Assembly: GCF_927798175.1 (NCBI RefSeq)
Contig: NZ_CAKMMP010000006.1
Coordinates: forward strand, 186,001-250,000
Source: Paenibacillus sp. JJ-223
GTDB taxonomy: Bacteria; Bacillota; Bacilli; Paenibacillales; Paenibacillaceae
Length of the DNA stretch: 64,000 bases
Direction: 5' to 3'
The position numbers and the translations under genes are program-made. Below are positions 27,544-36,472 of the stretch, in pieces. The notes beneath the pieces were generated by a model that was not told where the DNA came from, made no database searches, and was given only the letters and a program-made list of their open reading frames with translations. Numbering within the stretch: the stretch's first letter is position 1; each line of letters begins with the position of its first letter.

Positions 27544-29335
27544 ACGGAAACCACCGATCGGGAAGGCAGGAACGGGGTATTGGACGGAGCGAGAAAGGGA
27601 AACGGAACAGGCTGAACGAGCGCGCCAGGCAGCGCTGGAAACCATCCTCGGCAGCATTGATGCTGGCTGTTTGACCGTATATAACGAAAACGTGGCTAAG
27701 GAAATACGTCTCTCAGGCTCGGCTGAGGAATTGCGTGCCTTCGAGTACATCCGTGATACGCTGGAGGGTTTCGGGTTGGAGCCAAAGCTGGAATTCCACG
27801 ACGCGTTCATCAGCTTGCCAGGACACGCGGAACTGATCGTGGGCAGCGTCGCTTACGATGCCATTACGCATGCCATGTCGGCATCGACCGCGCGGTTGGA
27901 CGTACCGCTTCAATATGTGGACGCGCAGGCCATCGGCGATCATGAGTTCAACGGAGGCGCTGCCGTCGTGCACGGCTTGGCGAACTGGACCGTGTTGGAC
28001 CGACTTCAGCAGCAAGGAGCGAGCGCCGCGATTTTCATCAACAACGGGACGTACACCCATGAAATGATCGTATCGGCGGTATGGGGGAACCCTGCGTCTT
28101 TGGAAGACAGATACCCGGTTATTCCGGTCCTGTCTGTCAACCGGACGGATGGTGAACGAATCAAAGCCCAGCTGGAAAGCGGAAACGATGGCATCGTTCA
28201 CGCTGTGATCCAGACGGAAGTAACGACCGGCTGGCTCCCTATTCCGACGTTGACGGCGGAAATCCGCGGACAGGCGGAGCCCGAGCAGTTCATTCTGTTC
28301 AGCGGCCATGTGGATTCCTGGCATTACGGCGCCATGGATAACGGTTCGGCCAATGCCGTCATGCTGGAGACGGCCCGCGTGCTCTCGTTGTACCGGGAAC
28401 GTCTGCGGCGAAGCGTCAGGCTGGCTTTCTGGTCCGGCCATTCGCACGGCAGGTATGCAGGCTCTGCGTTATACAGCGATTTGCATTGGGAAGAGCTGTA
28501 CGAGAATGGCGTATTGCACGTCAACATCGACTCGGTGGGTGCCGTTGGCGCGGTTAGCCTCGGTGCAGCCAACACGATGGCGGAGACGCGCTCCTTGTGC
28601 GCAGACGCTGTCCGCGTCGTCACGGATGAACCCTTCCGCGGGTCGCCTTTCGGCCGAGCCGGTGACCAATCTTTCTGGGGAGTCGGCTTGCCATCGGTCT
28701 TCATGGGTTTGTCCTACCAGCCCGACGGTTGGTTCGGCTGGTGGTGGCATACCACCGAGGATACGCTCGACAAGCTGGCCCCGGCGCATCTGGTACGCGA
28801 TTGCAAAGTATATGCCGCCGCCATCTACCATGCCGCATCCGCGCCGATCGTGCCCATCGACCAGCGTGAAGCCGTTCATGCCCTGCAGGACAGGGTGAAT
28901 GCCTATGCCAAACTGGCGGGAGAGCACCTCGACTTTGGACGCATCGAGCTTCGGCTTCGGCAGCTTGACCAGACGGTGGACGCATTCTATCGGTTGGTTG
29001 CTTCGGTCTCGCCGGGGCTGTCCGAACCGGGCCTTCGGGTTGCGAACCGGGTTGTGCTGGGACTCAGCCGCATATTGGTGCCCCTCAATTATGTCCGCGG
29101 CAGCGTGTATGGGCATGATCCGGCGATCAGCCAGCCGCTCGTACCGGCATTGGCGGATGCCGAGCTTCTGGCAGCATCCACTCCAGGCAGCGATGTTTAT
29201 TATCGGTTGCGAACCGGGTTGGTGCGTGAAATGAACCGGTTCGGCCATGAGTTGAAACGAGCGGAACATTTGGTTGCTGCCGGAATGGACGAGTTGGAGA
29301 AAGCGGAAGCTCCCGCACATGTCGGGAACCATTGA
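27530..29335 (+). CDS. M28-like peptidase homologue with an inserted PA-type domain and altered active site
   Basis: The 601-residue product has the M28 aminopeptidase fold in its second half: FSGHVDSWHYGAMDNGSANA gives the first zinc ligands (His, Asp), NIDSVGAVG supplies a later Asp, and WWWHTTEDTLDKL a final His. Residues of about 90-220 form a PA-like lid. The usual catalytic and zinc-binding Glu-Glu pair before the GS.Y motif is replaced here by WSGHSHGRYAGS, a His-rich variant. A C-terminal helical region of about 130 residues follows. The start is the ATG at 27530 after AGGTGGG, overlapping the M20 gene by 14 bases. It has no signal peptide and closes the operon, so it probably acts on imported peptides, possibly with changed chemistry. 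Confidence 0.8.
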   Translation: MPVTERKPPIGKAGTGYWTERERETEQAERARQAALETILGSIDAGCLTVYNENVAKEIRLSGSAEELRAFEYIRDTLEGFGLEPKLEFHDAFISLPGHAELIVGSVAYDAITHAMSASTARLDVPLQYVDAQAIGDHEFNGGAAVVHGLANWTVLDRLQQQGASAAIFINNGTYTHEMIVSAVWGNPASLEDRYPVIPVLSVNRTDGERIKAQLESGNDGIVHAVIQTEVTTGWLPIPTLTAEIRGQAEPEQFILFSGHVDSWHYGAMDNGSANAVMLETARVLSLYRERLRRSVRLAFWSGHSHGRYAGSALYSDLHWEELYENGVLHVNIDSVGAVGAVSLGAANTMAETRSLCADAVRVVTDEPFRGSPFGRAGDQSFWGVGLPSVFMGLSYQPDGWFGWWWHTTEDTLDKLAPAHLVRDCKVYAAAIYHAASAPIVPIDQREAVHALQDRVNAYAKLAGEHLDFGRIELRLRQLDQTVDAFYRLVASVSPGLSEPGLRVANRVVLGLSRILVPLNYVRGSVYGHDPAISQPLVPALADAELLAASTPGSDVYYRLRTGLVREMNRFGHELKRAEHLVAAGMDELEKAEAPAHVGNH

Positions 29336-29508
29336 ATTCGGGAAAATGGGTGAAGAACATGCGTGAATGTGATCATCGTCGAGGTGAACAGGACGAAGAG
29401 GCGCGACTCGTCGATTTCAATCCGGCAAGCCTGGGCTTTGTAAAAGGATGAAGGGTTGCCCGTTGCGGGCATGAACACAACATAGATGATAAAAAGGAGT
29501 ACGGATGC

Positions 29509-30267
29509 ATGCCAGATCATCGATTCATTGGCAAAAAAGTAGTGATTACCGGGGCGGCAGGCGTGTTCGGCCGCTGGATTGCACGTGCTTATGCCGCTGA
29601 AGGAGCAAGGCTGTTTTTGACGGATCTACGCGAGGAGCCGTTGCGAAATGCTGCCTCTTCGTTGGAGGCGGTGGAGGTTCATACGCATGCGGCCGACCTT
29701 ACCGACGAGAGCTCTGCGGACGGGTTGATCGCAGCGGTACAGCAGCATTGGGGGGCGCCCGATATCGTTATCAATAATGCGGGTATCTATCCATATCGGA
29801 CATTGATGGAGATGGACCTGAAACAATGGAACGAGACGCTGGACCTGAATCTGGCCGCCCCGTTCCTGTTGACCCAGCGTTTTGCCAAACGGATGATCGA
29901 GAACGAAGTGCCGGGTTCGTTTATCAACATTAGTTCAGGGGCTGCCAGCACGGCTGGCGTAGGCATGGGCAATTATTCGGTCTCCAAGGTTGGTTTGGAA
30001 ATGCTGACCAAAACGTTTGCGCTGGAGCTGGCCCCGTACCATATTAGAGTGAACGCGGTAGTTCCCGGTTACGCTCCGGGCAGCGAGGTAAGCGTGATGA
30101 CGGAAGAGCACACGGAAATGATGATTCGTATTACGCCGCTTGGTCGCACTTCGGGGCCAGATGACGCGCCGCAAGCCATTTTGTATCTGACATCGGAACA
30201 GGCCAGCTTTATTACAGGGGCTGTGTTAACGGTGGATGGCGGACGTACGGCAGGGAGACTGAAGTAG
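29509..30267 (+). CDS. Short-chain dehydrogenase/reductase (SDR)
   Basis: The 252-residue product is a classical SDR: the nucleotide-binding TGAAGVFG near residue 14, NNAGIYPY near residue 89, and the catalytic Ser...Tyr-x-x-x-Lys in ISSGAASTAGVGMGNYSVSK. It ends with SFITGAVLTVDGGRTAG, the usual SDR C-terminal signature. AAAAGGAG stands before the ATG at 29509. The substrate is unknown. A terminator hairpin shared with the LysR gene follows. Confidence 0.93.
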   Translation: MPDHRFIGKKVVITGAAGVFGRWIARAYAAEGARLFLTDLREEPLRNAASSLEAVEVHTHAADLTDESSADGLIAAVQQHWGAPDIVINNAGIYPYRTLMEMDLKQWNETLDLNLAAPFLLTQRFAKRMIENEVPGSFINISSGAASTAGVGMGNYSVSKVGLEMLTKTFALELAPYHIRVNAVVPGYAPGSEVSVMTEEHTEMMIRITPLGRTSGPDDAPQAILYLTSEQASFITGAVLTVDGGRTAGRLK

Positions 30268-30304
30268 GCTGAATTAGGCCGCACTGCCTTCAAGCCCGAA
30301 CGCT

Positions 30305-30334
30305 AAAAAACTGCGGCACTGAGCCGCAGCTTTT
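30305..30334. terminator. Bidirectional terminator between SDR and LysR genes
   Basis: CTGCGGC (30311-30317) pairs with GCCGCAG (30323-30329), flanked by AAAAAA on the left and CTTTTA on the right, so both strands see a hairpin followed by T residues. Confidence 0.85.
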
Positions 30335-31265
30335 ACTCTGCCCGTGCGATCGGCGCCGGGGGCTGAAATTCGGGAATATGCAAATGGCGTTGCAGCAACG
30401 CGGAGCGAATATCCTGCATCAGTTTTGTCCCAGCAGAGCCTATGGGCATGTTGCGTTTGCGCAGAATGCCGACAAGCGGTCCGACGTTTAAATCTGATAG
30501 TTTTCTTATCGTTGTACCCGGAATTTCGGGAGCAATCGTTCCCACCGGAGCGATCGTGATCCCCAGTTTCGCTTGCACGTAGTACTTGTGCGATCGGATA
30601 TTGCTGATTTCAATGGCCTGATAATCGTTTCCGATGTGTTCTTTCAACAGTTGTTCGATGCGGATCCGGATGGGGCAATTGGGAGGCGTGAATAACAGAT
30701 GGTGGTCCTTCAGGTCTTTAAGACGGACTTCATTCATTTCGGCAAAAGGGTGATCCTCGTATACGAGCAGTGCCATCGGCTCAAACAGCAGCGGGTGAAA
30801 CTCGGTATCCAGGCTGGCTTCCGGTGAAGGGCAAACGGCGAAATCGAGCTGCTCGTCAATCAAAAGTTCGTTCAGCAGCTTGCTGTCCCCGATGCGAACA
30901 TTTAGTTTGACTTTGGGATGATGCGCCCTGAAGGCGGAGAGGATGGCTGGCAACCGATGGCTTGCCGTAGGCTCCGAAACGCCTAACCGTACATACCCTG
31001 CTTCGCCTTGTTGAATATCCGCAATGGTATGTGTCAGGAAATCGTATTCCCTCAGCAGCATTTCGGCACGCGCATAGAATATTTTCCCCGCTTCCGTCAG
31101 CTCGATCTTTTTGCCCCGATGAATCAGTTTGGCGCCGAGATCGGCTTCAAGCTTCTGCATGTGCAGCGTAATCGCTGGCTGAGAATACTGCAGCGCTTCT
31201 GCGGCCTGCTGGAAACTGCCCAGCTTCACGATGGTCTGAAAGGTTTTGATCATTCTCATTTCCAT
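30333..31265 (-). CDS. LysR-family transcriptional regulator
   Basis: The 310-residue product has the LysR winged helix-turn-helix at its N-terminus (MRMIKTFQTIVKLGSFQQAA then LQYSQPAITLHMQKLEADLG) and a two-lobed substrate-binding domain (GYVRLGVSEPTASHRLPAIL, DFAVCPSPE). The ATG at 31265 follows AAAGGTG; the frame extends 60 codons upstream but without a signal or LysR similarity. The group resembles CynR/CysL-like regulators. The target may be the convergent SDR gene or a distant locus; the effector is unknown. Confidence 0.93.
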   Translation of the reverse strand: MEMRMIKTFQTIVKLGSFQQAAEALQYSQPAITLHMQKLEADLGAKLIHRGKKIELTEAGKIFYARAEMLLREYDFLTHTIADIQQGEAGYVRLGVSEPTASHRLPAILSAFRAHHPKVKLNVRIGDSKLLNELLIDEQLDFAVCPSPEASLDTEFHPLLFEPMALLVYEDHPFAEMNEVRLKDLKDHHLLFTPPNCPIRIRIEQLLKEHIGNDYQAIEISNIRSHKYYVQAKLGITIAPVGTIAPEIPGTTIRKLSDLNVGPLVGILRKRNMPIGSAGTKLMQDIRSALLQRHLHIPEFQPPAPIARAE

Positions 31266-31498
31266 GGCATACACCTTTCTTTTTATATCGAGTTTGGATG
31301 CATGACGGCATTGTGACGGGCGTTGCTTGTTAAGTAGTATAGCATAGTTTCTCCTGGATTTGGTAAGCTTGTCTGCATGCGTACGGATAGATCGGATTCG
31401 TTTCGGAAGGGATGTCCTGGATGCAGATGGCTGTGGAATGTGCACGGCGTAACTTTTAGGCGTTCAGAGACTCTGATATTGACTAAGATAGGTTATAC

Positions 31499-31549
31499 TT
31501 AAGCCCAGGAGCCATGAAGTTTCGTTTTGGTGGGCTAAGGGCTTTTTCG
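31499..31549 (+). other. Hairpin with T-run upstream of the GNAT gene
   Basis: TTAAGCCCA (31499-31507) pairs with TGGGCTAA (31531-31538) with one bulge, followed by GGGCTTTTTCG. A second GGGCT could pair in the alternative with the same AGCCC, so this may be a switchable leader or just a terminator of an antisense unit. Confidence 0.4.
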
Positions 31550-31586
31550 TTTTAATGCGAATGGTGGAAAAAGGAGAATGGAATCC

Positions 31587-32036
31587 ATGGATATGCAGGT
31601 GAACATGCGATGGGCCGCAAAGGAAGATCAGGACAGGCTCGCCGATCTGCGGGCGGTTGTGTTGTATGACGATTTAAACCGCCTGGGCAGGTATGACGAT
31701 GTGAACGTGCGCGAGCGGTTCCGAAAGACATTCGATCCTGAGCATACGTGGATCATTGAGGTGGACGGGAATGAGGCCGGATGCGTGGCGCTGAAGCCGA
31801 AGGGCGACGATGCGTATTTACTGGAGCATTTCTACATTGATCCTGCGTATCAGGGCAGGCGCATCGGTACACACGTGCTGAAGACATTGCTTGCGAGAGC
31901 CGAGGTGCAGGGGCGGATCGTTCATCTGAACGTCCTGCAAGGCAGTCCGGCACGGCGGTTGTACGAACGTTTCGGTTTTGCGGTGGACAGCGAGGATGAG
32001 GTGGACGTGTTTATGTCTGTACGGAGTTCTGAATAA
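31587..32036 (+). CDS. GNAT-family N-acetyltransferase
   Basis: The 149-residue product is a single GNAT domain: NMRWAAKEDQDRLADLRAVV at the start, then the acetyl-CoA-binding motif A in LEHFYIDPAYQGRRIGTHVL and motif B in LYERFGFAVDSEDEVDVFM. The ATG at 31587 stands 10 bases after GGAG; the ATG at 31578 is only one base from it. The amine substrate is not evident. A short terminator hairpin follows. Confidence 0.9.
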   Translation: MDMQVNMRWAAKEDQDRLADLRAVVLYDDLNRLGRYDDVNVRERFRKTFDPEHTWIIEVDGNEAGCVALKPKGDDAYLLEHFYIDPAYQGRRIGTHVLKTLLARAEVQGRIVHLNVLQGSPARRLYERFGFAVDSEDEVDVFMSVRSSE

Positions 32037-32101
32037 CGCGGGAGCAGTCAGTTGAAGCTTAGACGCAGCCTTTTGGCAGCTGGCTTCGGATAGACTGAAG
32101 G

Positions 32102-32125
32102 AGGGGCAATGAAGCCCCTTTTTTG
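32102..32125 (+). terminator. Terminator after the GNAT gene
   Basis: AGGGGC (32102-32107) pairs with GCCCCT (32114-32119), followed by TTTTTG. Confidence 0.8.
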
Positions 32126-32168
32126 TGTTGTCCGGAAGTTCATGAATCATGGCAACTGCTGTACTTGT

Positions 32169-33050
32169 TTATTTCAAATATCCGCGTTCTGCAAGCAAGG
32201 TTTCGGTATCACGCCACAGCTGCTGCTGTAACGCCACGTCCCGGGCAGGGGCGACAGCGTGGATCTCTTTTCCTGTTCCTACATTAAAATAACCTCCAGT
32301 GACCTGCCCGTATTTGGGCTCCGTTACCAAGCGCACCATCATATCCGTGCCCCGGCGCGGGTCGCCGATGCGGAGTGCGTTCAGGATGCGTTCGAGCACG
32401 GATGCGAACCGGAGTTCACGGCCAAGTCCGGTTACGTTGAAGCCGGGGTTCAGGGCATTCGTCGATATGCCGCTGCCTGCGCATCGGCGCGCCAATTCTG
32501 CGGTGAACATAATATTAAGCAGCTTGGTTTTGCCATAGATCGGGGAGGATCCGCGCGCCGTGAAGGGAGATGTGTCGGTCAAATCATCCGGCAAGGTTAG
32601 CGTTCCGTGACGGCGCGAAGCTTCGGATGCGACATTGACGATCCGCGCATTCCCGGCATTTCGCAGGGAAGTCAGCAGCGTATGCGTGAGCAGCCATGGC
32701 GACAGGTAATTGACGGCCATCATTTCGGGCAATCCTTCGGACGTTGTGCGAGGTTCGAACGCATGGAGTCCGGCATTGTTGAGGAGTACGTCGATTTTCG
32801 GGAAAGCCGTGCCGATTTCTTGTCCGATGCGCTGCACGTCCTGCATGGAAGACAAGTCTCCGTAGAAGAATTGAATCTGCGCGGAAGGCACGGTTTCTAC
32901 AATGAGCTTATGAGTGGCAGCGGCGCGCTCTCGGCTTCGGGCAGTCAATACCAACTGCATGCCGCGTTTGGCCAGTTCAAGGGCGGCGAGCTGACCGAGC
33001 CCGCTGGTGGCGCCGGTAATGACAACGATCGGATGATTGGACTTGGACAT
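32169..33050 (-). CDS. Short-chain dehydrogenase/reductase, retinol-dehydrogenase-like
   Basis: The 293-residue product has TGATSGLG (cofactor binding, residues 13-20), LLNNAGLHAFEP, VNVASEASRR and the catalytic pair in SPIYGKTKLLN (Tyr-x-x-x-Lys). Length and the C-terminal region are like WWOX/retinol-dehydrogenase-type SDRs. AAAGGAGA stands before the ATG at 33050. It is divergent from a MarR-type regulator across 141 bases with two palindromes, so the regulator probably controls this gene. Confidence 0.92.
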   Translation of the reverse strand: MSKSNHPIVVITGATSGLGQLAALELAKRGMQLVLTARSRERAAATHKLIVETVPSAQIQFFYGDLSSMQDVQRIGQEIGTAFPKIDVLLNNAGLHAFEPRTTSEGLPEMMAVNYLSPWLLTHTLLTSLRNAGNARIVNVASEASRRHGTLTLPDDLTDTSPFTARGSSPIYGKTKLLNIMFTAELARRCAGSGISTNALNPGFNVTGLGRELRFASVLERILNALRIGDPRRGTDMMVRLVTEPKYGQVTGGYFNVGTGKEIHAVAPARDVALQQQLWRDTETLLAERGYLK

Positions 33051-33124
33051 GAATCATTCTCCTTTGGCGAATAAAATAAAATCCGTCCTCTGATTTTGAC
33101 AAGAGGCTGCGAGGGGTTATATGA

Positions 33125-33138
33125 TTGATATAAATCAA
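33125..33138. promoter_or_regulatory. Candidate MarR operator 1 (TTGATATAAATCAA)
   Basis: This 14-base palindrome (TTGAT-N4-ATCAA) lies in the SDR/MarR divergent gap. Its half-site TTGA(T/C) is shared with the palindrome at 33150-33167, and MarR-family operators often have TTG...CAA ends. Confidence 0.7.
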
Positions 33139-33149
33139 CTATAATGATT

Positions 33150-33167
33150 AATTGATATTTGTCAATT
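33150..33167. promoter_or_regulatory. Candidate MarR operator 2 (AATTGATATTTGTCAATT)
   Basis: This palindrome has arms AATTGA and TCAATT and lies 24 bases upstream of the MarR start codon, close to where RNA polymerase would bind. Its centre is about 27 bases from that of operator 1. Confidence 0.7.
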
Positions 33168-33191
33168 AAATGAGTGGGAGGAATATTGGAG

Positions 33192-33650
33192 ATGAAGGAT
33201 TTTCAAGCGGATCTAACTGAACGGGAACGGTTGGAACTCGCGCTCGGAGAGCAGATCCAAGCGTTAATCAGCGCGTCGCATGCACTGCATGTGCAAACGG
33301 CGGCACGCTTCGACGCAGCCCTCCAACCTGCGGCATTTCACCTGATTCGCTGGCTGTATTCCCACGGCCGGGCGAGCGCGGCTGCGTTGGCCGAAGCGAC
33401 GGCCATGGACCGCAGCTCGGTCAGCCGTTTGATCAAACAGCTGGAGCAAGCCGGTTACGTCAGCCGCGAGGTATCGCCGGAAGACCGCCGCGGCGTGCTG
33501 CTCTCGCTCACGGAGCAGGGACGGCAGCAGACGATCGAGGCGCTGAAGGAAAAGGAAGATGCGTTTTACGGGCGAATTTCCCATTGGGATGACCAGCGCT
33601 TGACTGATTTTACACAGATGCTGAGGGAGTTTAACGGAATGGAGAAATAG
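33192..33650 (+). CDS. MarR-family transcriptional regulator
   Basis: The 152-residue product has the MarR winged helix: ASAAALAEATAMDRSSVSRLIKQLEQAGYV is split here as the HTH (ALAEATAMDRSSVSRLIKQL) and the wing (REVSPEDRRGVLLSLTEQG). The ATG at 33192 is used with GGGAGG 10 bases upstream; a GTG at 33174 is a less likely start. Its position next to a divergent SDR with two operators indicates autoregulation plus repression of the SDR. The ligand is unknown. Confidence 0.92.
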   Translation: MKDFQADLTERERLELALGEQIQALISASHALHVQTAARFDAALQPAAFHLIRWLYSHGRASAAALAEATAMDRSSVSRLIKQLEQAGYVSREVSPEDRRGVLLSLTEQGRQQTIEALKEKEDAFYGRISHWDDQRLTDFTQMLREFNGMEK

Positions 33651-33667
33651 AGGGGAGATGAAGCGGC

Positions 33668-33720
33668 AAAAAAAATCCCATCCGAAACAGAGCATCGCAG
33701 CGCTGAAATTCGGAGGGGAT
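33668..33720 (-). terminator. Minus-strand terminator of the membrane hydrolase gene
   Basis: On the minus strand ATCCCCTCCGAA pairs with TTCGGATGGGAT across about 28 bases, followed by eight T. It lies about 90 bases after the stop codon at 33808. A second small hairpin, AAAGGAC/GTCCTTT near 33749-33765, stands between. Confidence 0.8.
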
Positions 33721-33807
33721 CTTTGGTTTAAAACCATCAAGTCGGTTAAAGGACGACGTCCTTTTAGTATAGAATCTTCCTGTTTATTGCAAAGCATCAG
33801 GTAGTAT

Positions 33808-36075
33808 CTACGGCTTGGCGTTGCGGATGCCAATGTCCCGGATGAATAGGTTTCCTTTGGCCGTCTGATCGAACACAAAGCTGATTTTGCGGATTCGTTC
33901 CGGGTTAAAATTAGAGTTGGTCTTGGCGAACTCGGCCAGGCTGAAGGTATAATTCTGAAAGATCGGCTCCTTGGTTGTCTGAAAGAATGCAAACGGCCGT
34001 TTTGCAAGGGACCCTTCGAACATCGGCAGCAGGGGAGAAACGCTGCTTAGCGGCAAACGGCCGGCATTTCCTTGGTCATCTTCAACCAAAACGGTTAGAT
34101 CGACCAGCGCGTCTGTTCCGTCTTCTGCATCATGATCCGCATTCCCGTTAGCCAGGGAGAACACGATGGAACTCTGCTCGGTCGTTTCGATTCCCCGATC
34201 AGGCAAAACGACCCTGTAGGCAGGGACGGAAGAAGCTGTCGCGTGATCCCACTCCAGGGAAACGGCGCTATACTGCTCGACCGTATGGGCCATCTCCATC
34301 TTCTGCTCCTTCCATCCCCCAAGCGACTCTCCTTCCAAGCGGCCCCCCGACAACGTGGTCGTCTCAGGATCGCTGTCCTCGTCATAACTGCTGATCGTTG
34401 TTGTATTTGCATCCCAATAATTGCTGATATACATCGTCTCGGGCAGCCATTCCCTGGCGTGCCCAAGATCCTGAAACACGGTTTGGTACCCGGCTTGATC
34501 CTTCAGCGTGGCTTCCAAAAAAGACGAAATCAGCACCTTTGCCGCCAGTGCTTGCTGCTCCTCGGGAAGAAGCTCGGCCGTATTGAACAGCATGTTTCCC
34601 AAGCCGACACCATCGTGTTTGCCCCACTCGTTGTTGAATTGTCCATGGTTGGCTCCGTAGATGTACACATAGGATTTGAAAAATCCGTTGTTACCCGTAA
34701 ATTGGGTCCGGTGATACTGATTTGCTCCGGCAAACGAAGAGACGTCCATATCGTTTGAACCGTGCAGGGCCAGATAGTTCACGTCTTTCAAGACGATCGG
34801 TTGTCCGGCCGGTTGATATTGCCCATCGGTGCCGGCAATCGAAACGATGGAACGGATGTTGAAATGGTAGTCGAACTTGATGTTGGCATCCTCGGGATAG
34901 GATGTCATTTCATTGTAAGCCGCCGCCGTGGTGACGGCTTCGCCGCCCCGGGAATGTCCGATCAGCCCGATGCGCTGCATATTCACCTTGCCATAGAACG
35001 GATTGCCTTCGGTGGAGTTCCATTTCTCCCATGTCTTGAGATGCTCCAGCATCAGCCATCCCCTGGCGCGATTCTCTCCTTTCAGAACGCTGAACATGAA
35101 CAGGTCGTTGAATGGAGAAGTGTTCAGGTAGTTTTGATCGATGGAAGCCAGGATGAATCCCCGGCTTGCCAGCAGCTCGCCCAAATAAGCATAACCCGGG
35201 TCGGAAGGCTCCGTCGCAAGGTGATTGCCGTGTACGATCAACACCAGCGGGAACGGACCGTCGCCTTCGGGATACCAGACCGTCCCGTTTAACGGCATCG
35301 CTTCCGGCCCGAAACCGAACGTTTTTGTGCGTCTCGCCGCCCATTGGTCCACAAAGGCTGAACCGTCGACGGGTTCGGTTATAAGCATGCCTTGTTCTCC
35401 GAGATCTTTGCGAGATGTTGGATCGCTTCGGTAGGTTATCGATTTCACGCGGAATTTCCCAGGCTCCGCCGGATTGGATAATGTCGTGCGGTATTGTTCC
35501 GCCGATTTGACGGTTTGTAACGGATACGGCACGGTTAGCTCAGCTTTGCCTTCACTCATGAGCCAGTACCCCAGCATGCAGATCAGAATGAGAGCCGCTG
35601 CGGCAGCTGCTCCTGCCGTCCGTTTTTTCCAGATCTTAGTTTCCCGATAAGCTCCAGCCTTAAATCGATAGAGCACCGCACCGAGCAGGGAAAAGCAAAT
35701 AATCATTACTAGAGCAACCAGCAGCGTTAACGGGATGGGACCAAAAAAACTGATCGACAACACACAGAACGAAGCAAGCATGGACCACACATATCGTGAA
35801 GGCATTTGTTTTGCCCAATGCAGCAACCCGGCAATGATTCCGGTAATACCCAGGATTACGGTCAAAAACAATGAAGTCCCGATTAAATAGTCCGCAACGC
35901 TTCGTGATCCCAAATAGTAGTATCCTTGCACCAATCCATTACATAACGTGACTAAGCTTAATACCGTGATCGCACCTGTCCACCCCGGCCCAAGGGGAGA
36001 AACGCGCTTCAGGGGCAATGTCGGCAAGGGTATTTTTTTAACGGAACGCTGGTCGTTTACCCTCTGTTTTTGCAT
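33808..36075 (-). CDS. Membrane-anchored alpha/beta hydrolase
   Basis: The 755-residue product begins with five or so membrane helices (about residues 32-172) and continues as a large domain with an alpha/beta hydrolase core: FPLVLIVHGNHLA (oxyanion region), nucleophile elbow RIGLIGHSRGGEAVTTAA (Ser in GHSRGG), VNYLALHGSNDMDVS, and a late YGANHGQFN giving the His. The last 200 residues are beta-rich and may be an outer accessory domain. GGAAGGTG precedes the ATG. The catalytic part is probably outside the membrane. Homologues are annotated as chlorophyllase-like or dienelactone-hydrolase-like, but the substrate is unknown. Confidence 0.8.
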   Translation of the reverse strand: MQKQRVNDQRSVKKIPLPTLPLKRVSPLGPGWTGAITVLSLVTLCNGLVQGYYYLGSRSVADYLIGTSLFLTVILGITGIIAGLLHWAKQMPSRYVWSMLASFCVLSISFFGPIPLTLLVALVMIICFSLLGAVLYRFKAGAYRETKIWKKRTAGAAAAAALILICMLGYWLMSEGKAELTVPYPLQTVKSAEQYRTTLSNPAEPGKFRVKSITYRSDPTSRKDLGEQGMLITEPVDGSAFVDQWAARRTKTFGFGPEAMPLNGTVWYPEGDGPFPLVLIVHGNHLATEPSDPGYAYLGELLASRGFILASIDQNYLNTSPFNDLFMFSVLKGENRARGWLMLEHLKTWEKWNSTEGNPFYGKVNMQRIGLIGHSRGGEAVTTAAAYNEMTSYPEDANIKFDYHFNIRSIVSIAGTDGQYQPAGQPIVLKDVNYLALHGSNDMDVSSFAGANQYHRTQFTGNNGFFKSYVYIYGANHGQFNNEWGKHDGVGLGNMLFNTAELLPEEQQALAAKVLISSFLEATLKDQAGYQTVFQDLGHAREWLPETMYISNYWDANTTTISSYDEDSDPETTTLSGGRLEGESLGGWKEQKMEMAHTVEQYSAVSLEWDHATASSVPAYRVVLPDRGIETTEQSSIVFSLANGNADHDAEDGTDALVDLTVLVEDDQGNAGRLPLSSVSPLLPMFEGSLAKRPFAFFQTTKEPIFQNYTFSLAEFAKTNSNFNPERIRKISFVFDQTAKGNLFIRDIGIRNAKP

Positions 36076-36251
36076 GAAAGTTCACCTTCCTGTTCATGGT
36101 CCATTTTCGTTCAAACGATTCGTACGCTGGATACGTTAAGTATACGAAAGGCATCTTTCAACGGACTGTCTTTTTTCTTACTTTAATATTACGTTTAAGG
36201 AATTAAAAGGTTGGGGAAAAGTGGAGGATTTATAATATTATTGATAGATAT

Positions 36252-36430
36252 AAACCGCAAAAACATAAACACGTTAACGAAGAGGCAGGACCAATCTGAA
36301 GAAGCGAAGCGTTCGCCTTTATCACCGGATTTCCCCTTGAAAAAGGGGATTCAAAAAAATCTGGGGATAACAGCGATCGGAAGATGGTACTGAACTCGCA
36401 GTGGCCAAGTGTGATTGATTAATGCGGTTT
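36252..36430. repeat. MITE-like dispersed repeat, copy 1
   Basis: About 180 bases bounded by inverted ends AAACCGCA (36252-36259) and TGCGGTTT (36423-36430). It contains CACGTTAACG, AGAGGC and ATCTGAAGAAGCGAAGCGT, ATCACCGGATTT and GGGGATAACAG, which recur in the same order at 62400-62617. The inner part forms a hairpin (TCCCCTTG/AAAAAGGGGA). It fills most of the 397-base gap before the gene at 36473; the rest is AT-rich with no clear gene. Confidence 0.8.
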
Positions 36431-36472
36431 CTATAGTAACAACGATTATGAAATACAGGGGAGAGATGATGA

